Source: Aporrectodea caliginosa
Taxonomy: Eukaryota > Annelida > Clitellata > Crassiclitellata > Lumbricidae
Direction of reading: 5' to 3'
Length of the DNA stretch: 64,000 nt
Assembly: GCA_020284085.1 (NCBI GenBank)
Contig: JACEVL010000019.1
Location: 2,332,498-2,396,497 of the forward strand
Shown here piece by piece: positions 54,896 to 61,236 of the stretch. Position numbers and translations under genes: made by a program. The notes beneath the pieces were generated by a model. It made no database searches. It saw nothing but the letters and a program-made list of their open reading frames with translations, and was not told the origin of the DNA. Position 1 is the first letter of the stretch, and each line of letters starts with the position of its first letter.

Positions 54896-57800
54896 ATTCC
54901 CGCAAGTTAAAGTAGATGGATAAAAATAAACTGTACTGCATAAGAAAAACATCATCACTGTAACTAATTCTCAACTGAAACTGAATATAAAACAAACAGA
55001 CACATTGATGCAATGGTATCATATCTGTCCAAATCAAAACTACTTTACTAATTAGATAATGTATCATGCATGTCTTAAACTCATGTACAGATGGCATGGA
55101 ATTACATATCGTTGGTCCAACATATAGCTGAGAATATAGTCGGATGTTCATGTGAGCAAGTTCCTCACACAATTTTCCTGAGGATCTATGGACATCTGAT
55201 GTGCAGATAAAGTAATCAGTAAAGGGCAATGGAAGCAGTTTGTTAGAAAATCAATGTAATAAACACAGTAATTTATTTTCACTTAGTCATGTGATTAAGT
55301 ATCAATATTGCTAGGTGGGAAATTGACTCCGCAGTCCGCACATGCACATGGCAATAATCCAATGATGGCCGTAGTCTACTGATTGTGCATATAATGTGTT
55401 TCTGCAGCATAGTCAGGCAGATGTAATTAGATGCCCAGGTGATATTAGAACATCAAAGATATGTATAGATCATGGAATGGTATAGCTGAATTAACATGGT
55501 TTTGCGTTTTGGTAACAAATAGTCGAGCATGTGATAATATCCTAATGCTTTTTGAGATTTATTGGCACCATGAATTATGTCTTCTTTTCATGCAAGGTGT
55601 TGATACAGATTATATGCCCAGGAATTCTAGAAAGATACCAGCAAGTTAGCTTTGTCATGGATTCTAACAATCAAACTACAATGACCATGAATGAGCTTAT
55701 GATGGCAGTAAAACAATATGAAGTTAATTTTGTCTATGTTTAAAGACAAATTTTGTTCTCTTAACCATTCAGAATCTGTTGCTAATTCAAAATTTACGTT
55801 TCCAGTAAACTGTCTAAAGACTTGTCAGAAGCAAAATCAGTGATATCTGATAAATGTTAGTGTCATCATCAAATAGGATGAAATGCTGTAAGCTTGAAGT
55901 TTGACAGATATCAATTATATAAATTAAGTAAATCAAGAGGCCAAATATCAAGCCTTGTTGAACTCCACATTGATTGTCCTTAGCAGGAATTTTCATCCAC
56001 TAAACGATACTAACTGTTTTCTGTTGCAAAGGCAGTTAGAAAATCACTTGAGGATAATCACACGTATGCCATAGCACTCTAACTTAGGCCTACTTATAAA
56101 AACTTTTGTATTCCACTTTATCAAATACTTTCAGAATGAAAATCCATATAGAAAACAGATTCTAATCAATCCCCTTAGAGATTTTAATTCTCCATTTCCA
56201 TCAGTGTCATACAGGTAGAATGTCCAGAAGGAGAACCATGTCGGTTTGGAGTTCAGAGGTTCTTAGATGCCATTTAATTGGTTAATCATTCACATATTTC
56301 TCTAGATATTTTGAGAAGTATGGAAGAACAGAGATAGGCCTATAATTATTCAATTAATTTTTTCACCATATTTGAAAACATCTTTGCAGTCTGAGTTCAC
56401 TGGGTACTTTTCCTGTGAGAATGGAACAGTTTATAATACCAGAAAGTGGTTCAGTGATAGCTTCACTGGTTGTTGAAGCTATTTTTGGACTGATTTTACC
56501 ATTATACCACTGCCCTGGATAGAGTGCAATTTGATTTCCTATGCTGATAATAAATTTCTTATGATGTAGTCAAAGACATTTCATATAAAAGAAGTTGGTT
56601 AATTTTTAAGAAGTCATTACTGGTAAATGTATTACTGGATTATTACTTGTGAGGCCAAATTAACCCTATGTTGGTAAAATAATAGTTACATTTTGAGATT
56701 ATTAAGATTAGAATATTATCCCGTATTTCAATGCAATCCACCCATAACAAATGAAACCACAGTGATGAAACTGAAGAAATTACTATTTTTAAAAGTAATG
56801 ACTAATCATTACCCAAGCATTCCTTATATAGCTTTCACAATCCATGATTTTTTCTGAGTAACAATTTGTTCTGTCATTTTCGTTAGTTGATTAAATTTAT
56901 CCATCTAAACAGTAAATACTATCGAATTGGTTTGTATTGGGTCCTTAACATGTTTTACGTGGAGTCTGGCCTTTATCTTCCCGATTTAAAAGCAGCCATT
57001 ATCATCCATGGGTCTTTATATGTGCATCTAGGTTGTAGCATTCAAGCAGGAAAGCTGTGTAGTATGATAATGACTTCCATTTACTTCAGCTCTCCACACC
57101 TCACACCATTTAAGCCATTTTCATGTTATATCTGGCTCGATATATTATCGTTTTGCATTATAATTAATGCAGCAGCAGATCCAACAGTTTACAAAGGGGA
57201 GGGCCAAGTAACCAGGCCCATTGTATTTATCAGAGAACTTATATAGCACCCTTAAGTAACTCACAAGGGCCCATTTAATCTTTCCAAGTTCACTTTGTGG
57301 ATGGTTTACTTTAGTAACATTCATCTTGTTAGATTTTTGGACATACTTTCCAGTAGTTTCTGTACGACCTTTTTAGTTCCCCATATAATTTGGTGACCTC
57401 CTTTAGTTTCCTAGTTTTTTACTTTTTAGTTTCTCAGTGTATGCATCATCATGACCTTTTAACTTTACGACTTCAGTAGGAAACTCTAAACTGACCAGTC
57501 TGGGATCGAACACAAACACATGATCTCAACAATATCAAATTAGAGGCCATGGCCAGAATGGTTAGAATCTGAACCTCTGATTTTATTTCAATGGGTTTTA
57601 AACCTTCTTAAAGGCCAAACTTCAACACAGAAAGTTTACGGAGAAACTAATTAAGACACCGACCCTTGTAGGCGTGACTAATAGAGACCTGCTGGCCAAT
57701 GACCATCGACATCAATTCTGCCTCACAGCTAAGCAAAGAACCAACTTTGCTCTAGTTCTCTGACCTTCCTTTTAAGGTTAGCTAAACTTTACTTGGACAT

Positions 57801-58438
57801 GGCCATCATCGCTGTGCCTGTAAGGTTATATTGGCTTTTCTGGTGCTTAGAAAGCAAGTAAGTAAATGCAAACATAAAGCTAAGTAAATGGTTACAAGAG
57901 GGAAACAGATGGCAACCTAACAGCATAAGTGTTTAGATAAAAGCTATCCAAATGATTCACCTACAAAGGATCTGTATGAAAAATAAATACACAAATACTC
58001 TCATGCATGTGATACTAATTCTTTTGCAGCAAATTAAACTTGTCTCTCTGTCTCTCTCTGTCTGTCTCTGTCTGTCTCTCTCTGTCTGTCTGTCTGTCTC
58101 TCTCTCTCTGTCTCTGTCCATGCACATATCAGGTGTACCAAGTACCAACCCCATGAAAGCAATCACCTAACGACTCCTAATCGACTTAGAACGTCAGGTA
58201 CGCAACATCACCAGTCAAGGGCTCAAGGCGATGATGGCGGTGAATAAATTTCTAGCCTTTGGCAGATCTATTGATAGTTGATAGTTGATACTCACATGGG
58301 ATTGGTGGAGTTCCAGTAGACTGGAGCCAGGATAATTCCTTGACTTTTGACGACAAAGGCCAGCCATGCCATGCAGCTCACACTCCATCTACATGAATCC
58401 CACGAGGAATGCCGCGTCGACACTGACCGCCGATGCAT
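15597..58438 (-). CDS. Ephrin (Eph-receptor ligand), likely GPI-anchored; exons 58438-58296, 25751-25628, 21183-21012, ~20900-20778, 16629-16507, 15772-15597
   Basis: A spliced minus-strand gene of about 286 codons. Exon 1 gives a signal peptide and the ephrin opening VYWNSTNP. Exon 2 gives [20 protein letters not shown]. Exon 3 gives [19 protein letters not shown] and [16 protein letters not shown]. Exon 4 gives [13 protein letters not shown]. These follow the ephrin receptor-binding domain in order, with its four Cys (FVCPYY, INCN, VNCSN, IVCKL). Exons 5 and 6 encode an acidic, Ser-rich stalk ending in a hydrophobic stretch ([14 protein letters not shown]) only five residues before the stop. 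There is no cytoplasmic tail or PDZ ligand, so an ephrin-A-like GPI signal is likely; SDSAD just upstream could hold the omega site. NST and NCS are glycosylation sequons. Intron phases agree at all joins, but the exon 4 boundaries are provisional. Family role: contact signalling with Eph kinases at the cell surface. Confidence 0.9.
15773..16506 (-). other. Ephrin intron 5
   Basis: 734-bp phase 1 intron with a GTGAGT donor and a TATTTCAG acceptor on the minus strand. Nothing recognisable inside. Confidence 0.8.
16507..16629 (-). CDS. Ephrin coding exon 5 (stalk)
   Basis: Encodes [20 protein letters not shown] and then a stretch ending GDTEDDFK, a Ser- and acid-rich linker. The donor is GTGAGT, phase 1, fitting exon 6. 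A second acceptor AG eight bases downstream (exon start 16621) would also leave an open frame but fits the exon 4 phase less well. No family similarity is expected in this linker, so support is from splice signals and frame. Confidence 0.75.
17318..17520 (+). mobile_element. tRNA-derived SINE, family B
   Basis: A-box-like GAATTGGTTAGAGTGCTTGG and B box GGTTCGAGCCTC (about 17367-17378). The body ends in TCATTTACAATTGTATTGTA. A second copy, also on +, lies at 46438-46668. Confidence 0.8.
18135..18602. mobile_element. hAT-type MITE, outer element, TSD GAAATCAG
   Basis: Ends CAGGGCTTATTCTAA and TTAGAATAAGCCCTG. A perfect 8-bp duplication GAAATCAG sits at 18127-18134 and 18603-18610. Without the inner insertion it is about 180 bp and non-coding. 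It was split later by the element at 18263-18542. Confidence 0.88.
18263..18542. mobile_element. hAT-type MITE, inner element, TSD CCCAGACC
   Basis: Starts CAGTGACAATT and ends CCCCTAGTTACGCCACTG. The perfect 8-bp duplication CCCAGACC is at 18255-18262 and 18543-18550. The right end matches that of the element at 24142-24429, so both belong to one family; the left end has decayed. Confidence 0.88.
20440..20482. repeat. (TA)n microsatellite
   Basis: ATATATATA run flanked by TATGTATGTATT-type sequence in ephrin intron 4. Confidence 0.8.
20778..20900 (-). CDS. Ephrin coding exon 4 (end of receptor-binding domain; boundaries provisional)
   Basis: Core [16 protein letters not shown] supplies the fourth ephrin Cys and the last beta strand. 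Exon 3 ends in phase 1. Only two acceptors keep phase and frame: after 20901 (exon from 20900) and after 20883 (exon from 20882). Both have poor pyrimidine tracts. The preferred donor is GTGTTA at 20777, which joins in phase to exon 5. The frame is also open straight through from exon 3, so retention of the short intron cannot be excluded. Confidence 0.65.
21012..21183 (-). CDS. Ephrin coding exon 3
   Basis: 57 codons plus one base: [20 protein letters not shown], then [18 protein letters not shown] and [13 protein letters not shown]. The second half matches the ephrin segment with CN.P..., F..F... and GF.F..G..YYYIS. Acceptor TTTGTACAG; donor GTAAGT (strong). Confidence 0.93.
21660..21760 (-). 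repeat. Dispersed tail repeat C, copy 3
   Basis: Shares AAGGCATCAATCGATGGTGC and GTAACTTCTGGT with the copies at 7697 and 32062. Confidence 0.6.
21945..22035 (+). repeat. L2-like 3' tail
   Basis: AAGGCGCCATTGTAACGGCA, then TGTGTTACGGCGCCATATAA, with a (TTA)n tail. A near copy lies at about 9538-9600 (CACCCTTGTAACATCATGGC...). Confidence 0.7.
22560..22800. repeat. Irregular tandem repeat around GCCAACATGCCAC
   Basis: Repeated blocks of the form CTAGGCCAACATGCCAC, in degenerate copies at roughly 25-35 bp spacing. An old minisatellite in ephrin intron 2. Confidence 0.6.
23310..23400 (-). repeat. LINE 3' tail, family D
   Basis: Minus strand GCTGGTGCCCTGCACTTCGC, CTTTAGAAGTTTGGAGATTA and an (ATTACG)-like end, as at 13347. 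Confidence 0.7.
23605..23685 (+). repeat. LINE 3' tail, family D
   Basis: TTGGTGCCCTGAGCTTGGCT, GGTGCTTTAGAAGTTTGGAG, then a TTACGATTAA end. Opposite orientation to the copy 200 bp upstream. Confidence 0.65.
24142..24429. mobile_element. hAT-type MITE, TSD TCCAGATA
   Basis: Starts CAGTGGCGTAACGAGGGGG and ends CCCCTAGTTACGCCACTG. Perfect 8-bp duplication TCCAGATA at 24134-24141 and 24430-24437. The GC-rich ends (GGCGCAAAA blocks) surround a short AT-rich core; overlapping open frames here are artefacts of the inverted ends. Confidence 0.92.
25628..25751 (-). CDS. Ephrin coding exon 2
   Basis: 124 nt, completing the split Met codon and then [41 protein letters not shown]. This is the ephrin segment around the first Cys (DI.CP.Y). 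Acceptor GGATTTTTAG; donor GTGAGT, phase 0. Confidence 0.95.
27490..27545 (-). repeat. SINE family A 3' tail fragment
   Basis: The minus strand has TGAGTAGTTCTCTTGAAGAG, then GCGCTATATACATGTAAATT. Same tail as at 6100 and 1040. Confidence 0.6.
28090..28215. repeat. Degenerate minisatellite (TCAATCA/CAGTATCAG units)
   Basis: Three or four units of about 42 bp built from CAGTATCAGTCATAGTCAAT-like sequence. Confidence 0.65.
28905..29060 (+). repeat. L2-like LINE 3' end
   Basis: TCACACTGGGAGTGCTTCTG, then AGAAGCGCTTTAGAAATGGC and a (TTA)n tail. Parallel to the 3' end of the minus-strand LINE at 38880-39310 (GCACTGGGAGCGCTTCTGAA). Confidence 0.65.
29120..29743 (-). mobile_element. LINE 3' end with C-terminal ORF remnant
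   Basis: The minus frame 29743-29411 encodes [40 protein letters not shown] and [20 protein letters not shown], the usual C-terminus of CR1/Rex-like LINE reverse transcriptases. About 270 bp of 3' UTR follows, ending GGGGATTCAATAAACGAAGA plus (ATGA/ATTA)n. The 5' end stops abruptly at about 29744, where a + strand LINE piece begins. Confidence 0.82.
29745..30345 (+). mobile_element. LINE reverse transcriptase remnant (downstream part)
   Basis: [26 protein letters not shown] and [19 protein letters not shown] match the post-catalytic part of LINE reverse transcriptases (VKFLGV.ID and the YLAYCN segments). Stops and frameshifts follow, then LPQDF-like residues to about 30330. Head-to-head with the minus-strand LINE end at 29743. 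Confidence 0.78.
30725..30995 (-). repeat. LINE 3' end, family D
   Basis: The minus strand ends TGGTACCCTGCACTTAGCTT, TTAAGTAGCACTTGAGATAT, then TTACAATTACG. Upstream it contains CTTTGGACAACCCCTCAGAC, parallel to the + copy at 34125-34145. The open frame on the + strand here is antisense. Confidence 0.6.
31565..31682. repeat. (CATC)n microsatellite
   Basis: CATCCATCCATC with GTCC interruptions. Frames on both strands here (His/Pro-rich; Trp/Met-rich) are artefacts. Confidence 0.9.
32062..32165 (-). repeat. Dispersed tail repeat C, copy 4
   Basis: Shares GTAACTTCTATCATGC, ACTGGTGCAC and CTGTAATCAGGATGAAAACCAGAAGATCAG-like blocks with the copy at 7697. Confidence 0.6.
33639..33705 (+). repeat. 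hAT-like terminus, copy 1
   Basis: CAGTGTTATTTTCGTGAATG... followed by AAAAAGATTAGGCAATTGTT. Nearly identical to 34344-34410. A CAGTG start with alternating AACTAAAA is typical of hAT ends. Confidence 0.6.
33900..34197 (+). mobile_element. L2/CR1-like LINE 3' end (family D tail)
   Basis: Starts with GCTTTCCACTCGAAACTAAA, coding [18 protein letters not shown], a LINE C-terminus. About 200 bp of UTR follows, ending TTTCGAGTGGCGCTTTACAA, GATTACGATTATGATAA. The 5' side is truncated. A parallel copy lies at 48955-49222. Confidence 0.72.
34344..34756. mobile_element. hAT-like element, interrupted by a retroposon tail
   Basis: Left end CAGTGTTATTTTCGTGAACG; right end TTAACTAAAATAACACTG at 34739-34756 (inverted). 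The middle, 34408 to about 34600, is a minus-strand retroposon 3' end with (TGAT)n tail and AATAAATGATGATTG. Flanking 8-mers do not match, so the outer boundaries may belong to different insertions. Confidence 0.5.
34408..34600 (-). repeat. Retroposon 3' end with (TGAT)n tail
   Basis: The minus strand reads GTGACCCTAGTTTAGCGGGA, CAATGAAAACTGTATAATTG, then AACAATAAATGATGATTGATTG ending in (ATTG)n. Confidence 0.6.
36571..36680. repeat. (GGTAA)n-rich tract
   Basis: Interrupted AGGTAAGGTAA units. Many potential splice-donor-like GGTAAG words arise here by chance. Confidence 0.6.
36977..37382 (-). repeat. Three-copy dispersed element, copy 2
   Basis: Runs from TACAGCCCGTAAAAACAAAG to TAGATGGATAAAAAT, inverse to the copy at 3190. 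It contains TATCCATCTA (37007) and TAGATGGATA (37369), a GGGGATTCCCCGATTCGAAA block and an internal (CAAG)n. The same orientation as copy 3. Confidence 0.85.
37533..37778. mobile_element. hAT-type MITE, TSD CTTTTCGC
   Basis: Starts CAGTGCTTTTTTCTCTAG and ends CTGGCTGAAAAAGCACTG. Subterminal GTTCCGGAAC occurs on both sides. Perfect 8-bp duplication CTTTTCGC at 37525-37532 and 37779-37786. AT-rich core, non-coding. Confidence 0.92.
37911..38110 (+). repeat. Dispersed repeat E, copy 1
   Basis: TAGATGTTTGCCCATCCTAA, GTTAAAAAACAATTTGAAAA, then a CT-rich tract and AAGTGGCT. A direct copy lies at 40932-41200. Confidence 0.75.
38880..39310 (-). mobile_element. L2-like LINE C-terminus and 3' tail
   Basis: Minus frame from 39309: [60 protein letters not shown] and [16 protein letters not shown] are the classic LHWLP.. 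RI.FKI.., RSS..L.VPRT and G..LWN.LP motifs of L2/CR1 LINEs. It ends CACTGGGAGCGCTTCTGAAT and GGCGTTTTATAAATGTT. It is 5' truncated. Confidence 0.88.
39590..40120 (+). mobile_element. Gypsy-type LTR retrotransposon integrase remnant
   Basis: Broken + frames carry, in order, [10 protein letters not shown] and [10 protein letters not shown] (start of the core), [25 protein letters not shown] (a strong integrase signature) and [20 protein letters not shown]. Stops and frameshifts separate the pieces. No LTRs are recognised around it. Confidence 0.75.
40175..40228 (-). repeat. SINE family A 3' tail fragment
   Basis: The minus strand has GGGAGTGATTCTCATGAATT, then CCTCTTGAAGAGGTGCTATTT. Confidence 0.55.
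40350..40895 (+). repeat. Repeat F, copy 1
   Basis: About 540 bp that recurs in direct orientation at 42887-43480, for example AGCAAAGCTTCCAAGCTGCA, ATTTCTTGAGATAAGTT-like, TCTTAAACAGTGTATTTGTG, TTTGGAATGGAGCAATTAAG and ATTAGGTTGAAAACA. No ORF. Possibly part of a retroelement. Confidence 0.8.
40932..41200 (+). repeat. Dispersed repeat E, copy 2, with expanded CT-rich tract
   Basis: TAGATGTTTACCCGTCCTAG and GTTAAAAAACAATTTGAAAA as at 37911, then an expanded (CCCT)n stretch at 41025-41155 and TCGAAGTGGCT. Pro/Ser-rich frames here are artefacts. Confidence 0.75.
41784..41862. repeat. (GT)n microsatellite
   Basis: Long GT run with two interruptions, followed by CATGCATGCGTGCATG. Confidence 0.95.
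41976..42125. repeat. (TA)n and (GATA)n microsatellite
   Basis: TA run at 41978-42027, then mixed TATACATA and TAGATAGATAGATA. Confidence 0.95.
42887..43480 (+). repeat. Repeat F, copy 2
   Basis: Diverged direct copy of 40350-40895. Shared blocks run in the same order with small indels. Confidence 0.8.
44405..44465 (-). repeat. LINE/SINE 3' tail, copy of 10700-10755
   Basis: TATTCGTTTATTGGTCCAAA followed by CAGATAGACACACCGCTATC. Confidence 0.65.
44735..45644 (-). mobile_element. hAT transposon (Tol2-like ends), TSD ATATTCAT
   Basis: Starts CAGTGTTGTTAAAAGTATCG and ends GTTACTTTACAACACTG, with TACTTAAGTAAAAGTA motifs throughout both subterminal regions, as in Tol2-type hAT elements. Perfect 8-bp duplication ATATTCAT at 44727-44734 and 45645-45652. 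The interior minus frame (45392-45006) may be a hAT transposase C-terminal remnant: [20 protein letters not shown] resembles the YP.LK.LF segment before the dimerisation motif. Most of the transposase is missing. Confidence 0.9.
45006..45392 (-). pseudogene. Possible hAT transposase C-terminal remnant
   Basis: 128-codon open frame inside the hAT element. [20 protein letters not shown] is suggestive of the hAT C-terminal region, but the ER.FS signature is absent. It could be unrelated captured sequence. Confidence 0.4.
46438..46668 (+). mobile_element. tRNA-derived SINE, family B, copy 2
   Basis: Head GGCTGATTGGTTACAGTGGT with B-box-like GGGGTTGATCCTC; tail AGTTGTATTGTATTGTATTG. Matches the layout of the SINE at 17318-17520. 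Confidence 0.75.
46805..46945. repeat. Degenerate minisatellite, about 4 copies
   Basis: Units of about 33-36 bp such as CTGTCAGTCTGACACCTAGG TCAATGG with substitutions. Confidence 0.75.
48955..49222 (+). mobile_element. L2/CR1-like LINE 3' end (family D tail), copy 2
   Basis: GTTTTCCACTTCAAATTTTA, then CCTCTTCAAGAATTCCTACC, parallel to 33935-33985. Ends GCTGGTGCCCTGTGCTTGGC, TTTTGAGTGGCACTT and a short AT-rich tail. Confidence 0.68.
49485..49550 (+). repeat. Tol2-like AAGTACTTGTA-rich fragment
   Basis: TGGTACTTGTACTCAAGTAC and TTTAAGTACTTGTACAC. Similar words recur at 50310-50462. Possible decayed hAT ends. Confidence 0.4.
49665..49772 (-). mobile_element. SINE family A, internally deleted
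   Basis: Minus strand: GGGGCGCGGTAGTGTAGGGG (head) joins directly to GTCAGGAGCGCCTCTGAGTA and CTTGAAGGGGGCTATAACAA, ending (CATA)n. The B box and body of the copy at 5957 are missing. Confidence 0.78.
50310..50462 (-). repeat. Tol2-like hAT terminus fragment
   Basis: The minus strand starts CAGAGATGTTTCAAGTACTC at 50462 and continues with repeated CAAGTACAAGT words, much like Tol2-type ends. No partner end with a matching duplication was found. Confidence 0.5.
51045..51095 (+). repeat. tRNA-like SINE head fragment
   Basis: GAGTAGAGTGC (A-box-like) and GGTTCAAATCC (B box) 15-20 bp apart. No body recognised. Confidence 0.5.
51500..51960 (+). mobile_element. L2-like LINE C-terminus and 3' tail
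   Basis: Frames give [40 protein letters not shown] and [11 protein letters not shown], the C-terminal LINE motifs. The 3' end GTCGGGAGCACCACTGATGA, TTCTTGAAGTGGTGCTTTGT matches the tail of SINE family A. 5' truncated and frameshifted. Confidence 0.85.
52264..53107. mobile_element. Non-autonomous hAT element, TSD GATGCCAT
   Basis: Starts CAGGGGCGGCGCTGGGTTTT and ends GGCCAGCGCCGCCCCTG. Perfect 8-bp duplication GATGCCAT at 52256-52263 and 53108-53115. The GC-rich left arm (52330-52450) creates a spurious 174-codon frame. AT-rich core with no transposase. Confidence 0.93.
54522..54927 (-). repeat. Three-copy dispersed element, copy 3
   Basis: TACAGCCCGTAAAAACAAAG to TAGATGGATAAAAAT, with TATCCATCTA at 54552 and TAGATGGATA at 54913. 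The internal (CAAG)n tract (54865-54894) is longer than in copy 2. It abuts the LINE remnant at 55070. Confidence 0.85.
55070..56620 (-). mobile_element. Decayed LINE reverse transcriptase
   Basis: Minus-strand pieces in order are [69 protein letters not shown] with FDDDTNIY (from GVPQGSILGPLLF and FADDT), and [10 protein letters not shown] with IHYLI at the C-terminus. Multiple stops and frameshifts. Catalytic FADD reads FDDD. 5' end lost. Confidence 0.85.
58030..58125. repeat. (TCTG/TCTC)n microsatellite
   Basis: CTGTCTGTCTCTCTCTG-type tract. Ser/Leu- and Arg/Asp-rich frames here are artefacts. Confidence 0.9.
58296..58438 (-). CDS. Ephrin coding exon 1 (signal peptide and N-terminus)
   Basis: 47 codons plus two bases. 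The first in-frame ATG is at 58438 (A at -3); an internal ATG at 58372 would give the shorter signal [16 protein letters not shown]. Mature start is near [10 protein letters not shown], the ephrin N-terminus with its conserved sequon. Strong GTGAGT donor at 58295, phase 2; exon 2 supplies the missing G of the Met codon. Confidence 0.85.
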
Positions 58439-59000
58439 CGTCCCCAAAGAAGACACGACCCTCGACCGACCGACCGACCGACGGGCGGCCTCCTCACACC
58501 CACCGACCGACAGACGACGACTCGGAGGCAATTAATCCTGGAGAGCAGCTACGTTCCCTAGACGCCCGACTCTTCTAAGACGGAAAAGTTAAGAGGCAGA
58601 TACGAGAGGCGACTGCCACCGTTTGCTTCTCATCGAATGCATCGACACAGCAACCAACGATTCCTCTTCACGCCTTCTGCGGCAGCAGCCACCTAAGCCC
58701 GCGTCACGTTGACAAGCAGCCACGCTGCTGGCCAACCATCAGAATAGTAGACTAGACGGGGCAGGAGGGAGGGAGAGATAGAGAGGGAGGGACGATGAAT
58801 GCCAGCGTCTCGAGCGCTTTAATGGAACCGATCGTCTCTAAACGATCTTCGGTATTAGAGACAGAGATCGGCGGCGTCTGATTTCTTTGGTTTAATTACA
58901 ACCAGCCTCGCTCTTCTGAGCAGCGGCGTAACGATCATGTCACCATTGTTCCGGTGTTATTCGTCGCACTCACAGTGGCATCTACACTTTGACACGCTCT
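58439..59000 (-). promoter_or_regulatory. CpG-rich candidate ephrin promoter and 5' UTR
   Basis: CpG density is far above the rest of the window (for example (CGAC)n at 58463-58482 and GCGGCAGCAGCC near 58680). The position directly upstream of exon 1 fits a CpG-type promoter. No TATA box or defined start is visible. Confidence 0.5.
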
Positions 59001-59009
59001 CTCACTTTC

Positions 59010-59290
<281 letters not shown>

Positions 59291-61118
59291 AAGTAAGCAC
59301 TCGGGCAAGCGATGTTTTAACTACGCAAGCTTTTTAGCTGTTACCATCGTCGCCACAGCTTGAGGATTAGCCTGTAGGCCTAGCTGAGCGAAGCCCCTGG
59401 AAGTCAAGAATCAATGACCAGATAAATCGATTGACAAAGTGATAGACAGACTAACTATGTAGTGCTACCTAATGGACTGTGATTATCATGCCATTGTAAA
59501 TCGATACCCGTCAATACTTGAAAGCGAGAAATCGGCTGAGACAGAATGTAACGCCTTTGAACCAAGTACAGACCTCCCGCAGTGGGCGCACATGTCCTAC
59601 GTGTACAATAACCGAGGCTCTCGAGGACCAGAGAGAGCCAAACCCAATGCAAATGCTGTCCTTCTCTCTGCTCTGTGAAAGACGGTCATAATTACATCAG
59701 GCAGATCTCCTCTCACTCGAGCCTCTTGAAACACGCGTCTAGTGCAAAACGACTGAACTATGGAGCCGTATAACGTGCATTCTCGCTTCAGTGTAACATG
59801 GCAACTGCACAAACACTAACTTTAACTATTGAAACGGAGGCGATACATAGGTCTACGTCGTCGTCATAGGTTGCTACTCTTCGTCAAAACTTCTATAGGA
59901 ATTGACTGGCAACAAGCAACAGCAGCTGGTAAGACCTTATTTCCAGGACAGCAATGTCACAATTACTTTTCCTGAGATTTTAACAATATCGATCTTCTTG
60001 AGGGCCCTACTAGCAATACGATCATATGGAACTCACGATTGGATAAATGCAGACTAGCACGATTTGTACTTGGGGACTTTATATGGCATCTGCTGTCACT
60101 AACACTTCCCACAAATTGGTACCCTAACCCCATGTAATGATATGGACAAATAACAATAGTCTGTGCTGACCATCAATGAGCAATATTGATATTTAGTACT
60201 GTATGTTTGTTTCCTATGCTATGTTCATATAGGCCCAATAATTATAACGCAACCATAAAAGTAGCCAATGTAGGCCTAGGTGGCTAGATGACTAACAGTG
60301 GTATAAGGCCAAATGGAGTGTTGAGTGAATGGGTCATCAGGGGCAACACTTCCATAAGCTGAAATCATTCATACAGCTAAAAGGACAGCTTTTAAAACAT
60401 ATACAAATTATACATGTATGTGAATTTCAATGTATTTTAGAAGAGGATTACAAGTCAAGCAGGTGACTATTTGACAAGTATACGATGATTGAGGTTGACC
60501 TGGTCTATTAGTGCAAAACTATTAAGATGTTTGGATTACCTGATGTTGATCCTTTCCCTTTCTCTCGTAGTGCGCTTTGTGATCTCAAAGTTTACATTGC
60601 AGTTAGCAAAGAACAAGAAATTATGTTCATTTTTCATTGACTTAACCCAGTGATATTCTTCCTTAACAGGACAAGTTTACATATAATTTTGATCAGACAA
60701 GAAAAGTATTTAAAAGAGCCACAAAACTATTAATTACCTTATCCAGGTCATAATGTGACTAACGTGCTTGAGATAAACTCATTGCCATGTCTGCTAATGC
60801 AGATACTAGTGATCCAATTTAATTATTTACTTAGCATTTACCATTCGACATTTATACTGCATCTTCTAGGTAACTCTTAAGGATGTTAGAGTTTGTAAGA
60901 ATGACAAGTTCATCGGCAGGCAAGTGATGCTTTAACAGCTGGAAAAAGTCTATCTAAAACACACACGCACATGTGTGCGCGTGCGTGCACACCTGGCACA
61001 TTACAATGGATTCTATTGCAGGTTAACAATTGGCAACATATTCAGAGGACATACCTTGCTGCGACATAATCTGGCACTTGTTGCAGAACATGCAGTCAGA
61101 AAATTCAACATAGACCTG

Positions 61119-61236
61119 CTAGAAAACTCCATCACATGGAGACACTTGCTAGAAAACTCCATCACATGGAGACACTTGCTAGAAAACTCCATCACATGGA
61201 GACACTTGCTAGAAAACTCCATCACATGGAGACACT
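61119..61236. repeat. 30-bp tandem repeat, four copies
   Basis: Unit CTAGAAAACTCCATCACATG GAGACACTTG. The first three copies are identical; the fourth lacks the last two bases. Because 30 is a multiple of 3, both strands keep open frames through it. Confidence 0.97.

Larger units (their letters stand above)
25752..58295 (-). other. Ephrin intron 1 (about 32.5 kb)
   Basis: Very long first intron, phase 2, with a strong GTGAGT donor at 58295. I find no nested host gene. It is packed with transposon remnants listed separately. Stretches with nothing recognisable include 25760-27480, 31800-32060, 34770-36480, 41390-41780, 45650-46430, 46950-48940 and 53120-54510. Confidence 0.85.

Noticed and set aside
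61119..61236. CRISPR-like array
   Set aside because: The repeats are directly adjacent with no spacers, and the context is an animal genome. It is a minisatellite.
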